A DNA stretch of 64,000 nt from Marivirga arenosa (GTDB lineage: Bacteria; Bacteroidota; Bacteroidia; Cytophagales; Cyclobacteriaceae): NCBI RefSeq assembly GCF_030503875.2, contig NZ_CP129968.2:868001-932000 (forward strand). The letters are read 5' to 3'. Each line of letters begins with the position of its first letter. The stretch's first letter is position 1. Below are positions 36,498 to 45,872 of the stretch, one piece after another. The notes below the pieces were generated by a model that worked only from the letters and a program-made list of their open reading frames with translations, was not told the origin of the DNA and searched no databases. The position numbers and the translations under genes were made by a program.

Positions 36498-36740
36498 ATG
36501 TTTAAGTTTTTATTAATTCTCTTTTTAATTGGATACTTATTTTTCAAGATAGGAGGATTTATATTCAGATTATTTTTAGGAAGAACAGCAAAAGCTGCCC
36601 AGGAAAGACAATATCAGCAAAATAATAAAGGAAGAACCACTAAAGATGGAGTTCATATAGATCATATCCCTAACCAAAAGGGTAAAAGATCCGGAGGTAA
36701 TTTTAAGGGTGGTGAATATGTAGATTACGAAGAAGTATAA
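36498..36740 (+). CDS. DUF4834 family small membrane protein
   Basis: This 80-residue protein has one N-terminal membrane helix (FLLILFLIGYLFFKIGGFIF), then a basic cytoplasmic tail ending GGEYVDYEEV. The helix followed by an R/K/G/N-rich segment and acidic EYVDYEE end is the pattern of DUF4834 proteins, restricted to Bacteroidota. No function is known. Its stop codon abuts the stop of the convergent BASS gene with no gap. Confidence 0.7.
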   Translation: MFKFLLILFLIGYLFFKIGGFIFRLFLGRTAKAAQERQYQQNNKGRTTKDGVHIDHIPNQKGKRSGGNFKGGEYVDYEEV

Positions 36741-37643
36741 TTACTGAGCAAATACTTTTCTTCCTGACCAAATAAAAGCGATGGTAAGCCCGGCAATAAT
36801 ATGCCATATTCCCCACCAACCTGCAATTATCGCCATTCCACCTATACCATCAAAAAAGTTGAAAATTAAAACAAGGCCAAGACCTGAATTTTGTATTCCA
36901 GTTTCAATAGAAATGGCCTTTCTTTCTTTTTCTTCTAATCCACTTAATTTCCCCATCCAATAGCCACTTAAGAATGCTAAGCCATTATGGAATAAAACAA
37001 TTACAAAAATGATGTGAATGAATTCAATGAAATAATTGGCGTTTTTCATAAAAGCAATCACAACAAAAGCAGCAAAAATAACAATTGAAAGGATGTTCAC
37101 GGGCTTTCTGATTTTGTTTGCAATCTGGGGTTTATATTTAGCAAAGCTAACTCCTAATACCACAGGTATTAAAATGAGATATAAAATGGTTGAAAACATA
37201 TCCCATACATTAAGGGAAATGCTGCTCTTTAAACTTTCAGCACTTGATATAAATGATGACCAAAAAGCAAAGCTAAATGGTGTCATGAAAATAGCAGCTG
37301 AAGTGGTTAATGCTGTTAAACTAACTGATAACGCTGCATCGCCTCCAGCTAATTTGCTGATAAAATTACTAATATTACCGCCAGGACAGCAGGCTACCAG
37401 AATCATTCCTAGTGCCATACTAGGGCTTGGCTCAAAAATAAAAATAAGGATTAACGTTATGATGGGTAAGATAACCCACTGAGAAATCAGCCCAACTAAT
37501 GATGCTTTAGGGTTTAAAAGAACTCTTTTAAAATCTTCCACTCTCAAGTCTAGTGCAACACCAAACATGATAAAGCCCAACAAAAAATTTAACAACAATA
37601 AGCTTTCGCTATTGAAATTAAGCGTTACTTCATCCATATTCAT
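36741..37643 (-). CDS. Bile acid:Na+ symporter (BASS) family transporter
   Basis: This 300-residue protein has nine to ten helices and the BASS family motifs: GFIMFGVALDLRVEDF near residue 20, LVACCPGGNISNFISKLAGG near residue 85, and the second crossover region ETGIQNSGLGLVL near residue 245. These form the crossed discontinuous helices that bind Na+ and substrate. In bacteria BASS proteins carry organic anions, often unrelated to bile acids. An alternative start lies two codons downstream (37637). It faces the DUF4834 gene tail to tail. Confidence 0.88.
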   Translation of the reverse strand: MNMDEVTLNFNSESLLLLNFLLGFIMFGVALDLRVEDFKRVLLNPKASLVGLISQWVILPIITLILIFIFEPSPSMALGMILVACCPGGNISNFISKLAGGDAALSVSLTALTTSAAIFMTPFSFAFWSSFISSAESLKSSISLNVWDMFSTILYLILIPVVLGVSFAKYKPQIANKIRKPVNILSIVIFAAFVVIAFMKNANYFIEFIHIIFVIVLFHNGLAFLSGYWMGKLSGLEEKERKAISIETGIQNSGLGLVLIFNFFDGIGGMAIIAGWWGIWHIIAGLTIAFIWSGRKVFAQ

Positions 37644-37694
37644 AAAGCGAATATATGAAAATTTATAATGCTGGCCTTGAAAAAATTATCACAT

Positions 37695-40559
37695 TCAAGC
37701 TTTCAATTCAGCTTTTAGAAATTTGCCTGTGTAGCTATTTTTTAATTTAATAATTTTTTGTGGTGTACCTGTGAATACAATATTTCCACCGCCAGTTCCA
37801 CCTTCAGGCCCTAAATCAATTAGATAATCAGCCACTTTTATCACATCCATATTATGTTCAATAACTAGAACAGTATTTCCCTTATCAACCAGTTTTTGCA
37901 AAACTGTTAAAAGGTGCTCAATATCTTGGAAATGGAGACCTGTTGTCGGTTCATCTAAAATATAGAATGTATTTCCAGTATCTTTTTTCGATAGTTCAGT
38001 GGCTAATTTTACTCTTTGAGCTTCACCCCCTGAAAGAGTAGTAGCATGTTGGCCAAGCGTAATGTATCCTAAACCAACTTCTGATAATGTCTTTATTTTT
38101 CTTAAGATTTTAGGTTGATTAGTAAAAAACTCAACTGCTTGTTCAACCGTCATATCTAATACATCCGAAATAGATTTACCCTTAAATCGAACTTCTAAGG
38201 TTTCCCTATTATATCTTTTGCCTTTACAGGTTTCGCAAGGAACGTGAACATCTGGCAAGAAGTCCATTTCAATTAGTTTCATTCCTGCTCCTTCACAGGT
38301 TTCACATCTTCCTCCTTTTACGTTAAATGAGAACCTACCCGGTTTGTAACCTCTAATTTTAGCTTCAGGAAGATTACTAAATAATGCTCTTATGTCAGTA
38401 AAAACTCCAGTATAGGTAGCCGGGTTTGATCTTGGGGTTCTGCCTATAGGGGACTGATCTACTTCAATTACTTTGTCTAAGTGCTCTAATCCTTTGATTG
38501 AGTCATGTTCCATCGGATCTTTTTTAGATCGATAGAATTTCTGATTCAAAATACGGTAGAGGGTATCATGTATCAGAGTAGATTTACCACTACCTGACAC
38601 ACCCGTAACGCACATCATCGTTCCTAAAGGGAAGTCTACATTAACATTTTTAAGGTTATTTCCTTTGGCTCCTTTTAATTGAAGTTTCTTGCCATTTCCT
38701 TTTCTTCTTTCCTTTGGGATTTCAATGGCTAATTCTTCTTTTAGGTATTTAGCGGTTTTACTGTTTTGTTTTAAGAATTCATCAGGATTACCTGCTGCAA
38801 CAATCTTTCCGCCATGTCTGCCGGCTCCTGGCCCAATATCTAATATAAAGTCTGATGCCAGCATCATATCTTTATCATGTTCGACTACCATAACAGTATT
38901 CCCTAGGTCTCTTAGGTCTTGCAGAGCAGCTATAAGCTTTGTATTATCTCTCTGGTGTAATCCAATACTAGGTTCGTCTAAAATATAAAGAACGCCTACT
39001 AATTGAGTTCCTATCTGTGTGGCAAGTCTTATTCTTTGTGCTTCTCCACCCGAGAGTGTTTTTAAAGGTCGGTCTAAGGATAAATAGTCAAGCCCCACAT
39101 CAAGCATAAAACCTAATCGCTTCCTGATTTCTTTTAATACTTCAGCTCCAATCAGATTTTGTTTTTCTGATAATCTACTTTCAATCCCCTCAAACCAATT
39201 CCCTAAATCTCCTATGCTCATTAACGCTAATTCAGAGATGTTTTTACCATCAATCAGAAAGTGAAGTGATTCTTTTTTTAGCCTAAGACCATTACAGTCA
39301 GGGCATTTCTGAATGACGGTATATTCTTCAAGCCAGTCACGCATTTTATCTGTCCCACTTTCCTGCTGCTTTTGGAGAAACTTAATAATTCCTTCGAAAC
39401 TAGTACTCCATTTTGTGCCTGGATATTTTTTAGAATTAACCTCAACCTTCATTTTACTCCCATAAAGTAGTACATTTAATACTTCTTCTGGAAATTTCTC
39501 GATTGGGGTACTGAGGTTTACATCCGTATTCTTTAATAAAGCATCTACCTTTTTAAAGATCCATATATCCCTATATTCACCTAGAGGAGCGATTCCACCC
39601 CTGCTAATGCTCAATTTAGGATTAGGAATAACGGTTTCTTTTGTAATGTTCTCTAATTCTCCTAAACCTTTACAAGTCGGACAGGCTCCATAAGGAGAGT
39701 TAAATGAAAAACTATTAGGAGCAGGTTCGTCATAAGCTAAACCTGTTTCAGGATCCATCAAGTTTTGAGAGAAATGATGAACATTTCCATCAGTATCTCT
39801 CACCATCATGATGCCATTACCATGCTTTAAGGCTGTTTTTACAGATTGGGTGATACGATATTTATCTTTTTTATCTACAACAATACGGTCAACCACTATC
39901 TCGATATCATGGGTTTTGTATCGGTCAACCTGCATACGAGCATCTATTTCTAGAATCACTCCGTCCACACGGGCTTTTGTAAAGCCCATCTTTCTAATTT
40001 GTTGAAAGAGTTCTCTGTAATGACCTTTTCGTCCTTTTACAACTGGAGCTAAAATGCTAAGTTTTGCATCAGGGAATTCACTTATTAGATGCTCAATAAT
40101 TTGATCTTCAGTCTGGCGCTGCATTTTCTTACCCGTTTTGTAAGAAATAGCCTCTCCAGCTCTTGCATACAAAACCCTCAAGAAATCATAAATTTCGGTT
40201 AGGGTGCCGACAGTTGATCTTGGGTTTTTAGAGGTAGTTTTTTGTTCTATTGAAATAACAGGGGATAGTCCATTAATTTTGTCAACATCGGGTCTTTCCA
40301 TATTCCCAATAAAAGAACGGGCATAGGCAGAAAAGCTTTCCATGTACCGTCTTTGCCCCTCTGCATAAATTGTATCAAAAGCTAAGCTTGATTTACCACT
40401 ACCGCTAATACCTGTAACTACTACAAGTTTATCTCGAGGTATCGATATGTCAATATTCTTTAAATTATGCTCTCTGGCACCAATTACTTCAATAAACTCT
40501 TCCTGACTTGCTGTAGTAGCGTTTTGTGTATTATTTTTGGCTTCTTTTGTTAAACTCAT
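37695..40559 (-). CDS. uvrA: Excinuclease ABC subunit A
   Basis: This 954-residue protein has two ABC ATPase modules. Walker A motifs are GISGSGKSSLAFDT and GVSGSGKSTLIHDT; signatures are LSGGEAQRIRLA and LSGGEAQRVKLA. Zinc fingers are visible as CPTCKGLG, CPDCNGLR and CETCEGAG with CETCKGKR. It is the damage-sensing dimer of nucleotide excision repair, loading UvrB onto lesions. Length and motifs are complete. It follows lgt on the minus strand with a 70-bp gap. Confidence 0.97.
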   Translation of the reverse strand: MSLTKEAKNNTQNATTASQEEFIEVIGAREHNLKNIDISIPRDKLVVVTGISGSGKSSLAFDTIYAEGQRRYMESFSAYARSFIGNMERPDVDKINGLSPVISIEQKTTSKNPRSTVGTLTEIYDFLRVLYARAGEAISYKTGKKMQRQTEDQIIEHLISEFPDAKLSILAPVVKGRKGHYRELFQQIRKMGFTKARVDGVILEIDARMQVDRYKTHDIEIVVDRIVVDKKDKYRITQSVKTALKHGNGIMMVRDTDGNVHHFSQNLMDPETGLAYDEPAPNSFSFNSPYGACPTCKGLGELENITKETVIPNPKLSISRGGIAPLGEYRDIWIFKKVDALLKNTDVNLSTPIEKFPEEVLNVLLYGSKMKVEVNSKKYPGTKWSTSFEGIIKFLQKQQESGTDKMRDWLEEYTVIQKCPDCNGLRLKKESLHFLIDGKNISELALMSIGDLGNWFEGIESRLSEKQNLIGAEVLKEIRKRLGFMLDVGLDYLSLDRPLKTLSGGEAQRIRLATQIGTQLVGVLYILDEPSIGLHQRDNTKLIAALQDLRDLGNTVMVVEHDKDMMLASDFILDIGPGAGRHGGKIVAAGNPDEFLKQNSKTAKYLKEELAIEIPKERRKGNGKKLQLKGAKGNNLKNVNVDFPLGTMMCVTGVSGSGKSTLIHDTLYRILNQKFYRSKKDPMEHDSIKGLEHLDKVIEVDQSPIGRTPRSNPATYTGVFTDIRALFSNLPEAKIRGYKPGRFSFNVKGGRCETCEGAGMKLIEMDFLPDVHVPCETCKGKRYNRETLEVRFKGKSISDVLDMTVEQAVEFFTNQPKILRKIKTLSEVGLGYITLGQHATTLSGGEAQRVKLATELSKKDTGNTFYILDEPTTGLHFQDIEHLLTVLQKLVDKGNTVLVIEHNMDVIKVADYLIDLGPEGGTGGGNIVFTGTPQKIIKLKNSYTGKFLKAELKA

Positions 40560-40629
40560 CCTCTAAATTTCTAACTTGCTAATTTACAAAATAGCATAGA
40601 GGATTGTTTCGTTTTAGGAAAGATAAATT

Positions 40630-41436
40630 CTAATTAGATTTTTTGATTCCTCTATAAATAAATATCCAGCCTATAATAAAATAAGGAATACTGAGCCATT
40701 GCCCCATATTTAATGTCATATCCGCTTCGAATGCAGATTGATCAGCTTTCACAAATTCAATGAAAAAACGGGCAATGAATACTAATACAAGCATTAAACC
40801 AAATACAAATCCGTTTTTATATTTCTGCTTTTTGTCTACCCAAAATAGAATTCCAAATATTAAGAGATAGGATAGAGCTTCATATAATTGTGCTGGATGT
40901 CGGGGAATGTTATCTATTTGTTTAAAAATAAATGCCCAACTTACATTCGTGGCTTTACCTATAATTTCTGAATTCATAAGGTTGCCTAGGCGGATAGAAG
41001 CACCAGCCAGTGGGACTACCAAGGCAATAGTGTCAATCATCCATATTTTACTGATTTTATTTTGCCAGGAGAAAATAATAAGTGCTATAATAACTCCAGC
41101 TCCACCGCCATGACTAGCTAAGCCTTGATATCCAATAAACTCAAAAGTAGGGGAGAATCGAAAAGGAAGTAAAATTTCTAAAAGATGGTTTTGATAATAT
41201 TCCCAATCATAAAATATGCAATGCCCCAACCGAGCTCCTATCACTGTTCCGATTACTAAATAAACAGCTAAATTATCTAGTAGTTTAGTATCAACATTAT
41301 CTCTTTTAAAGCGCCATTTTACGAATTGATAGCCTAAAACAAATCCTATTCCGAAAAGAATGGAATACCATCTTAATTGATAGAAACCAAAATCAAATAC
41401 TATTCCGTCAGGATTCCAGATAATGTAGTTGAGCAT
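40630..41436 (-). CDS. lgt: Prolipoprotein diacylglyceryl transferase
   Basis: This 268-residue inner-membrane enzyme has seven helices and the Lgt signature region GARLGHCIFYDWEYY, then YQGLASHGGGAGVIIAL with the essential His of the SHGG-type motif. The conserved Arg/Asn loop reads GASIRLGNLMNSEIIG, and HPAQLYEAL follows. It transfers diacylglycerol from phosphatidylglycerol to the lipobox Cys of prolipoproteins, such as those encoded at 1951 and 59008. It begins 3 bp after the lrp-like gene, so the two are co-transcribed. Confidence 0.96.
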   Translation of the reverse strand: MLNYIIWNPDGIVFDFGFYQLRWYSILFGIGFVLGYQFVKWRFKRDNVDTKLLDNLAVYLVIGTVIGARLGHCIFYDWEYYQNHLLEILLPFRFSPTFEFIGYQGLASHGGGAGVIIALIIFSWQNKISKIWMIDTIALVVPLAGASIRLGNLMNSEIIGKATNVSWAFIFKQIDNIPRHPAQLYEALSYLLIFGILFWVDKKQKYKNGFVFGLMLVLVFIARFFIEFVKADQSAFEADMTLNMGQWLSIPYFIIGWIFIYRGIKKSN

Positions 41437-41439
41437 TAT

Positions 41440-41907
41440 TTATGATTTATTTAGTTGAACTTGCCTTTTTATACTTTCCTCCAAAGATATAAAAGTCTCT
41501 GTTCTTTCTATCCCGGAAATAGGTTGAATTGAATCATGTAATATGTTTTTAAGGTGATTGGTGTCTCTACAAACTATTTTTACAAACATAGAATATGCTC
41601 CTGTAGTATAATGGCAATCGACTATTTCAGGTATTTCCTTTAAGGCTGCTACCACATCATCGTATAAAGAGCTTTTTTGGAGATACACTCCTAAAAATGC
41701 CGTTACATCCAAACCTAGTTTTGACAAATCAACTTGTAGCTGAGAATTTTTAATTAAGCCTAGTTTTTCCATCTTTCTCATTCTGACATGTACAGTCCCT
41801 GGAGAAACAAATACTTCTTCGGCTACTTCAGTGTAGGGTTTTCGCGCATCCTGCATTAGGATATTTAATATGGCTAAATCTGTATTATCAAGTTGATAAT
41901 TTTCCAT
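41440..41907 (-). CDS. Lrp/AsnC family transcriptional regulator
   Basis: This 155-residue protein opens with LDNTDLAILNILMQDARKPY, the typical AsnC helix-turn-helix start, with VSPGTVHVRMRKMEKLGLI as recognition helix region. A C-terminal RAM (ligand-binding) domain follows with VDCHYTTGAYSMFVKIVC. Such proteins sense amino acids and form octamers. It is immediately upstream of lgt. Its upstream region faces the tRNA-like array; whether it controls that array or lgt is not known. Confidence 0.92.
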   Translation of the reverse strand: MENYQLDNTDLAILNILMQDARKPYTEVAEEVFVSPGTVHVRMRKMEKLGLIKNSQLQVDLSKLGLDVTAFLGVYLQKSSLYDDVVAALKEIPEIVDCHYTTGAYSMFVKIVCRDTNHLKNILHDSIQPISGIERTETFISLEESIKRQVQLNKS

Positions 41908-42019
41908 ATGGTTTGTGATTATAAATTACATAAAAATTAATAAATATCATCTAAAATTATTGAATCTGTATTTATTATCAAATATTATTAAATAATATTT
42001 AAGTAATTGATCTTTTTAT

Positions 42020-42027
42020 TACCTTTG
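42020..42027 (+). promoter_or_regulatory. Bacteroidota -7 promoter element (TACCTTTG) ahead of the tRNA-like array
   Basis: TACCTTTG, identical to the rpsP promoter element, lies 41 bp before the first tRNA-like unit. No clear -33 element is visible. It suggests the array is transcribed on the plus strand. Confidence 0.5.
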
Positions 42028-42067
42028 AAATATCAGAAAGGCAAAAAGTGCTGATCAGAATAAATTT

Positions 42068-42231
42068 TGTAGAGTGATGGAATTGGCAAACATGCCCTCC
42101 TGTCTCGGGGGTGGAGATTTGGGATAAAGCACAGTCGTTTCACGATAATTTCCTTTTGGGAATCTCAAAGTAGTTTATCGTGGAAACTGTAGCCTAACTA
42201 CTCCTTGGAGGTTCGAATCCTCCCTTTACAG
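42068..42231 (+). ncRNA. tRNA-like RNA with giant variable arm, copy 1 of 3
   Basis: A tRNA cloverleaf can be drawn. The acceptor is TGTAGAG with CTTTACA (one G-U pair). The D arm ATG-GAATTGGCAAA-CAT resembles class II (Leu-type) tRNAs. The anticodon stem CCCTC/GGGGG carries loop CTGTCTC, so anticodon GTC falls at 42102-42104. The T arm is GGAGG-TTCGAAT-CCTCC and the discriminator base is G. The variable region (42112-42206) is 95 nt instead of 4-21. It holds an inner hairpin CACGATAA/TTATCGTG. No CCA is encoded. Position 37 is U, not the usual purine. Whether it is charged or decodes is unknown. Confidence 0.7.
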
Positions 42232-42269
42232 CAAAAAGTATAAACGGTTTACTTTTTATTAAAATAAAT

Positions 42270-42433
42270 TGTAAGGTGATGGAATTGGCAAACATGCCCT
42301 CCTGTCTCGGGGGTGGAGGTTTGGGATAAAGCACAGTTGTTTCACGATAATTTCCTTTTGGGAATCTCAAAGTAGTTTATCGTGAAATCTGTAGTCTAAC
42401 TGCTCTTTGGAGGTTCGAATCCTCCCCTTACAG
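42270..42433 (+). ncRNA. tRNA-like RNA with giant variable arm, copy 2 of 3
   Basis: This copy is closest to a perfect cloverleaf. The acceptor TGTAAGG/CCTTACA pairs at all 7 positions; the T arm is GGAGG-TTCGAAT-CCTCC. The anticodon loop is CTGTCTC with GTC at 42304-42306. The 95-nt variable region (42314-42408) contains the 11-bp stem TTTCACGATAA/TTATCGTGAAA. It begins with TGGAGGTT, a direct repeat of the T-arm start at 42408-42415. Copies 1 and 2 share the terminal loop of the inserted hairpin; differences elsewhere are mostly in stems. Alternatives are a tRNA-derived regulatory RNA or a decayed tRNA, but conserved pairing argues against decay. Confidence 0.72.
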
Positions 42434-42530
42434 CAAAATGCAATGAAGAGCTTTGTATTTTATCAATTTGATTGTTGAAATCTCTAGTGATCAGAGTTGA
42501 AAGGTTAACTTTTATTAAGCGTGGTTATTT

Positions 42531-42556
42531 GACAAGTACAATCTTTTGTACTTGTC
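42531..42556 (+). repeat. Perfect 11-bp hairpin in the spacer before the third tRNA-like unit
   Basis: GACAAGTACAA and TTGTACTTGTC pair perfectly around loop TCTT, 20 bp upstream of copy 3. No T-run follows, so it is not an obvious terminator; it may be a processing site or leader structure. A weaker AAAAGTA/TACTTTT stem lies between copies 1 and 2 at about 42235-42257. Confidence 0.6.
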
Positions 42557-42576
42557 GTTAACTTAAGCTATTACAC

Positions 42577-42734
42577 TGTAGGGTGATGGAATTGGCAAAC
42601 ATGCCCTCCTGTCTCGGGGGTGAAGGTTTGGGATAAAGCACAGCTGTTTCACGATAATTTATGTATCCCAAAGTAGTTTATCGTGGGATCTGTAGCCTAA
42701 CTGCTTCTTGAAGGTTCGAATCCTTCCCTTACAG
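42577..42734 (+). ncRNA. tRNA-like RNA with giant variable arm, copy 3 of 3
   Basis: Same architecture as copies 1 and 2. The acceptor is TGTAGGG/CCTTACA with one G-U pair, and the anticodon loop is CTGTCTC with GTC at 42611-42613. The T stem has changed on both sides to GAAGG/CCTTC, a compensatory change. The 89-nt variable region (42621-42709) keeps the CACGATAA/TTATCGTG stem but has a different, shorter terminal loop. Its opening TGAAGGTT again matches the altered T-arm start exactly. It ends 3 bp before the 3' end of the convergent small ORF. Confidence 0.72.
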
Positions 42735-42737
42735 CTT

Positions 42738-43001
42738 TTATCTGTATAGATATATTCCGTTATAATTAGATTTGCTCATATTACAAGTCTGAACTCCTTG
42801 AGCAATGAAATGAAATAAGATTTCTTTTGCCTCATCAATTTGTACTTTTTGGAAAGATATTTCGTCTTTAACGTTAAGAAGTGATGCTCGTTCAATGGAA
42901 GCTATTCCAATTTTCCATTCAGAACTGTTCCCACCACTTAAATCAATTAAGCTGCTGAATTTATCAATTATATTTTCTTTTTTTGATACGGCTGTGTGCA
43001 T
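42738..43001 (-). CDS. Small protein of unknown function next to the tRNA-like array
   Basis: This is an 87-residue ORF with an ATG start. The core WKIGIASIERASLL followed by EAKEILFHFIAQGVQTC and a closing GIYLYR loosely resembles short stand-alone bacterial proteins related to the GIY-YIG fold (strand, short insert, helix ending in FxxxG, final strand). The catalytic Arg and second Tyr are not evident, so I do not assign nuclease activity. It is convergent with the third tRNA-like unit, its stop lying 3 bp away. No signal peptide or membrane helix is visible. Function unknown. Confidence 0.5.
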   Translation of the reverse strand: MHTAVSKKENIIDKFSSLIDLSGGNSSEWKIGIASIERASLLNVKDEISFQKVQIDEAKEILFHFIAQGVQTCNMSKSNYNGIYLYR

Positions 43002-43193
43002 GATTCCCTATTTTATTTAAGTTAAATCTCGTTTAATAAATCTTAAATTCAAATTAATTCTATTAATTATCGGTTAAGTGCAACAAATAGGGTATTAATT
43101 CCTCTAATTCTAGGATAGAAATCTCATATTACATATGTAATATTTCATGAAATTATTGAAATATATTATTAGTAGGATGTTAGTCATAAAAAA

Positions 43194-43222
43194 AGACCGA
43201 TATTTCTATCGGTCTCTTTTAT
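43194..43222 (-). terminator. Rho-independent terminator of clpC
   Basis: AGACCGATA and TATCGGTCT pair (9 bp). On the minus strand the hairpin is followed by a run of seven Ts. It begins within a few bases of the clpC stop. Confidence 0.85.
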
Positions 43223-45780
43223 TATTTCGTATCCTCTTTTTTATTTTCTTTCTTATCGTCCTTCTTCTTTTTCTTCTGCTTGATGAAGAGGTGTTCGCTC
43301 TTGCCATCGTGATCTGCTATGATGGAATCGCCAATTTTTATTTTTTCATTTAATATTTCTTCCGCTACTAAATCTTCTAAATATTTCTGAATAGCTCTGT
43401 TCAATGGTCTTGCGCCATATTGTTGATCATATCCTTTCTTAGATAAGAAGTCTTTAGCTGCTTCAGTTAAATCAATATCATATCCTAAAGAAAGCATTCT
43501 GTCAAATACTTTTTTCAATGAAATATCAATGATTTTATGTAAGTGCTCTCTTTCAAGACTATTAAATACAATAACATCATCCAATCTATTTAGGAATTCA
43601 GGACTAAATGCTTTTTTCAAGGCATTTTGAATGGTTGATTTCATCACCTCATTAGAGTTCTCCTCTTTTGCGGCTGTTGAGAATCCTATTCCAGCACCAA
43701 AGTCTTTAAGATCACGCACTCCAATATTTGAAGTCATGATGATAATTGTATTTCTAAAGTCTACCCTTCTTCCTAAACCGTCAGTAAGGATCCCATCATC
43801 CAATACTTGAAGCAATAGGTTAAACACATCAGGGTGAGCTTTTTCAATCTCATCTAATAAAACTACCGAATAAGGTTTTCTTCTTACTTTTTCAGTAAGC
43901 TGACCACCCTCTTCATACCCAACATAACCCGGAGGCGCACCCACTAGTCTTGATACGGAGAATTTCTCCATATACTCACTCATATCAATTCTGATTAGAG
44001 CATCCTCTTTATCGAATAAATAAGTAGATAAAACCTTTGCTAACTCAGTTTTACCAACACCAGTTGGGCCTAAGAAAACGAATGAACCAATTGGTTTTTT
44101 AGGATCTTTCAATCCAATTCTGGTCCTTTGAATTGCTTTTGAAAGTTTTTGAATTGCTTCATCCTGACCAATTACATGACCTTGAAGGTCATCTGCCATT
44201 CCTTTAAGTTTAACGCTTTCGTTTTCAGCCACGCGTTTAGTAGGAACGCCAGTCATCATAGCAATTACCTCAGCAACATTCTCTTCCGTTACGGTATATC
44301 GCTTTGCTTTGGTTTCATCTTCCCACTTTCTCTTTTCAGTTTCTAAGTCCTCAATAAGCTTTTTCTCAGTATCTCTTAATCGAGCTGCTTCTTCGTATTT
44401 CTGACTTCTTACAACTTTATTCTTTTCTTTTTTGATGTCCTCAATTGAAGCTTCTAACTTAACAATTGAATCTGGAACATGGATATTATTTAAGTGAACT
44501 CTAGCCCCAGCTTCATCCATCACATCAATTGCTTTATCAGGCAAGAATCTATCAGAGATATATCGATCACTTAACTTCACACACGCATCAATAGCCTCGC
44601 TAGTGAAATTTACATTATGGTGATCTTCGTATTTATCTTTAATATTGTCTAATATCTCTTTTGTTTCTTCAGGAGTAGTAGCATCTACCATTACCATTTG
44701 GAAACGTCTTGCTAATGCACCGTCTTTTTCAATATATTGACGATACTCATCTAAAGTTGTGGCACCAATACATTGTATTTCGCCTCTTGCTAAAGCTGGC
44801 TTAAACATATTGCTCGCATCTAATGATCCTGATGCACCACCAGCGCCAACTATAGTATGAAGCTCGTCAATAAATAGAATGACATTTGGAGATTTCTCCA
44901 ATTCATTCATTACAGCTTTCATTCTCTCCTCAAACTGTCCACGATATTTGGTACCCGCCACTAATGAAGCAAGGTCTAAGGTAACTACTCTTTTATTGAA
45001 GAGTACTCTTGATACTTTTCTTTGAATAATTCTTAAAGCAAGACCTTCAGCAATGGCTGTTTTACCAACACCTGGCTCACCAATTAAGATTGGGTTGTTT
45101 TTCTTTCTTCTTGATAAAATTTGGGCTACCCGTTCAATCTCTTTTTCACGGCCTACAATAGGATCAAGCTTATCTTCCTCTGCCATTTTGGTTAAATCAC
45201 GGCCAAAATTATCTAAAACAGGTGTTTTAGATTTTTCACTTGATTTCGATCCTCCTGAACTACCGGATTCTCTTGAACCTCCGCCAAAAATTTTACCAGA
45301 ATCCTCATCGCTGTCCTCAGTATCAGAAGATGCCATAGGATTTTGTGTTTGATATTCTAAAAGCTCTTTAATAACGTCATAATTAACATCAAACTTCTCC
45401 ATTACTTGAGAGGCAATATTGTCCTCATCTCTAAGAATAGAAAGTAATAAGTGCTCAGTACCAATTAATTGACTTTTAAAAATCTTTGCTTCTAAATAAG
45501 TAATTTTTAATACTTTTTCAGACTGCTTCGTAAGAGGAATATTTGCTAAGTTTTTAACATTATTTGTAGCAGTTCCTCTTGTACTTCTTTCTAATTCGCC
45601 ACGAAGTTCATCGAGCGAAACGCCAAGCTTTTTCAAAAGACTGATCGCCACACCTTCACCTTCTCTTACCATTCCTAAAAGTAAGTGCTCTGTACCTATA
45701 TAGTCGTGGCCCAATCTTAAAGCCTCTTCTCGGCTTAAAGAAATAACCTCTTTAACTCTGTTTGAAAATTTTGCTTCCAT
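43222..45780 (-). CDS. clpC: ATP-dependent Clp protease ATP-binding subunit ClpC
   Basis: This 852-residue Hsp100 protein has the double Clp N domain (residues 1-150: [20 protein letters not shown] and [16 protein letters not shown]). AAA+ module 1 has [15 protein letters not shown] and the middle domain holds a UVR-like segment ([15 protein letters not shown]). AAA+ module 2 has [14 protein letters not shown] and [12 protein letters not shown]. The presence of the UVR-like M domain points to ClpC rather than ClpA or ClpB. It unfolds substrates for ClpP. The C-terminal tail is Lys-rich. It stands alone with its own terminator. Confidence 0.94.
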   Translation of the reverse strand: MEAKFSNRVKEVISLSREEALRLGHDYIGTEHLLLGMVREGEGVAISLLKKLGVSLDELRGELERSTRGTATNNVKNLANIPLTKQSEKVLKITYLEAKIFKSQLIGTEHLLLSILRDEDNIASQVMEKFDVNYDVIKELLEYQTQNPMASSDTEDSDEDSGKIFGGGSRESGSSGGSKSSEKSKTPVLDNFGRDLTKMAEEDKLDPIVGREKEIERVAQILSRRKKNNPILIGEPGVGKTAIAEGLALRIIQRKVSRVLFNKRVVTLDLASLVAGTKYRGQFEERMKAVMNELEKSPNVILFIDELHTIVGAGGASGSLDASNMFKPALARGEIQCIGATTLDEYRQYIEKDGALARRFQMVMVDATTPEETKEILDNIKDKYEDHHNVNFTSEAIDACVKLSDRYISDRFLPDKAIDVMDEAGARVHLNNIHVPDSIVKLEASIEDIKKEKNKVVRSQKYEEAARLRDTEKKLIEDLETEKRKWEDETKAKRYTVTEENVAEVIAMMTGVPTKRVAENESVKLKGMADDLQGHVIGQDEAIQKLSKAIQRTRIGLKDPKKPIGSFVFLGPTGVGKTELAKVLSTYLFDKEDALIRIDMSEYMEKFSVSRLVGAPPGYVGYEEGGQLTEKVRRKPYSVVLLDEIEKAHPDVFNLLLQVLDDGILTDGLGRRVDFRNTIIIMTSNIGVRDLKDFGAGIGFSTAAKEENSNEVMKSTIQNALKKAFSPEFLNRLDDVIVFNSLEREHLHKIIDISLKKVFDRMLSLGYDIDLTEAAKDFLSKKGYDQQYGARPLNRAIQKYLEDLVAEEILNEKIKIGDSIIADHDGKSEHLFIKQKKKKKDDKKENKKEDTK

Positions 45781-45872
45781 ATGCTTACTGCTCGATATTC
45801 TAAAATTATATGTCCGAAGACATAATTAAATGTAACTATTATAAAAACTAAATAAAAAACTTAAGGTTTAAT

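Noticed and set aside
37036..37482. 148-residue ORF antisense to the BASS transporter gene
   Set aside because: It is the complement of a conserved membrane protein gene and shows no independent features.
42068..42734. CRISPR array or simple tandem repeat
   Set aside because: Units are about 160 bp with compensatory stem changes and unequal spacers (38 and 143 bp), not short identical repeats with unique spacers.
42068..42734. Ordinary tRNA-Leu genes, a tmRNA, or tRNAs with a group I intron
   Set aside because: The anticodon loop is CTGTCTC rather than a Leu anticodon. There is no tag ORF or tmRNA end sequence. The extra segment lies in the variable region, not the anticodon loop, and at about 95 nt is too short for a group I intron.
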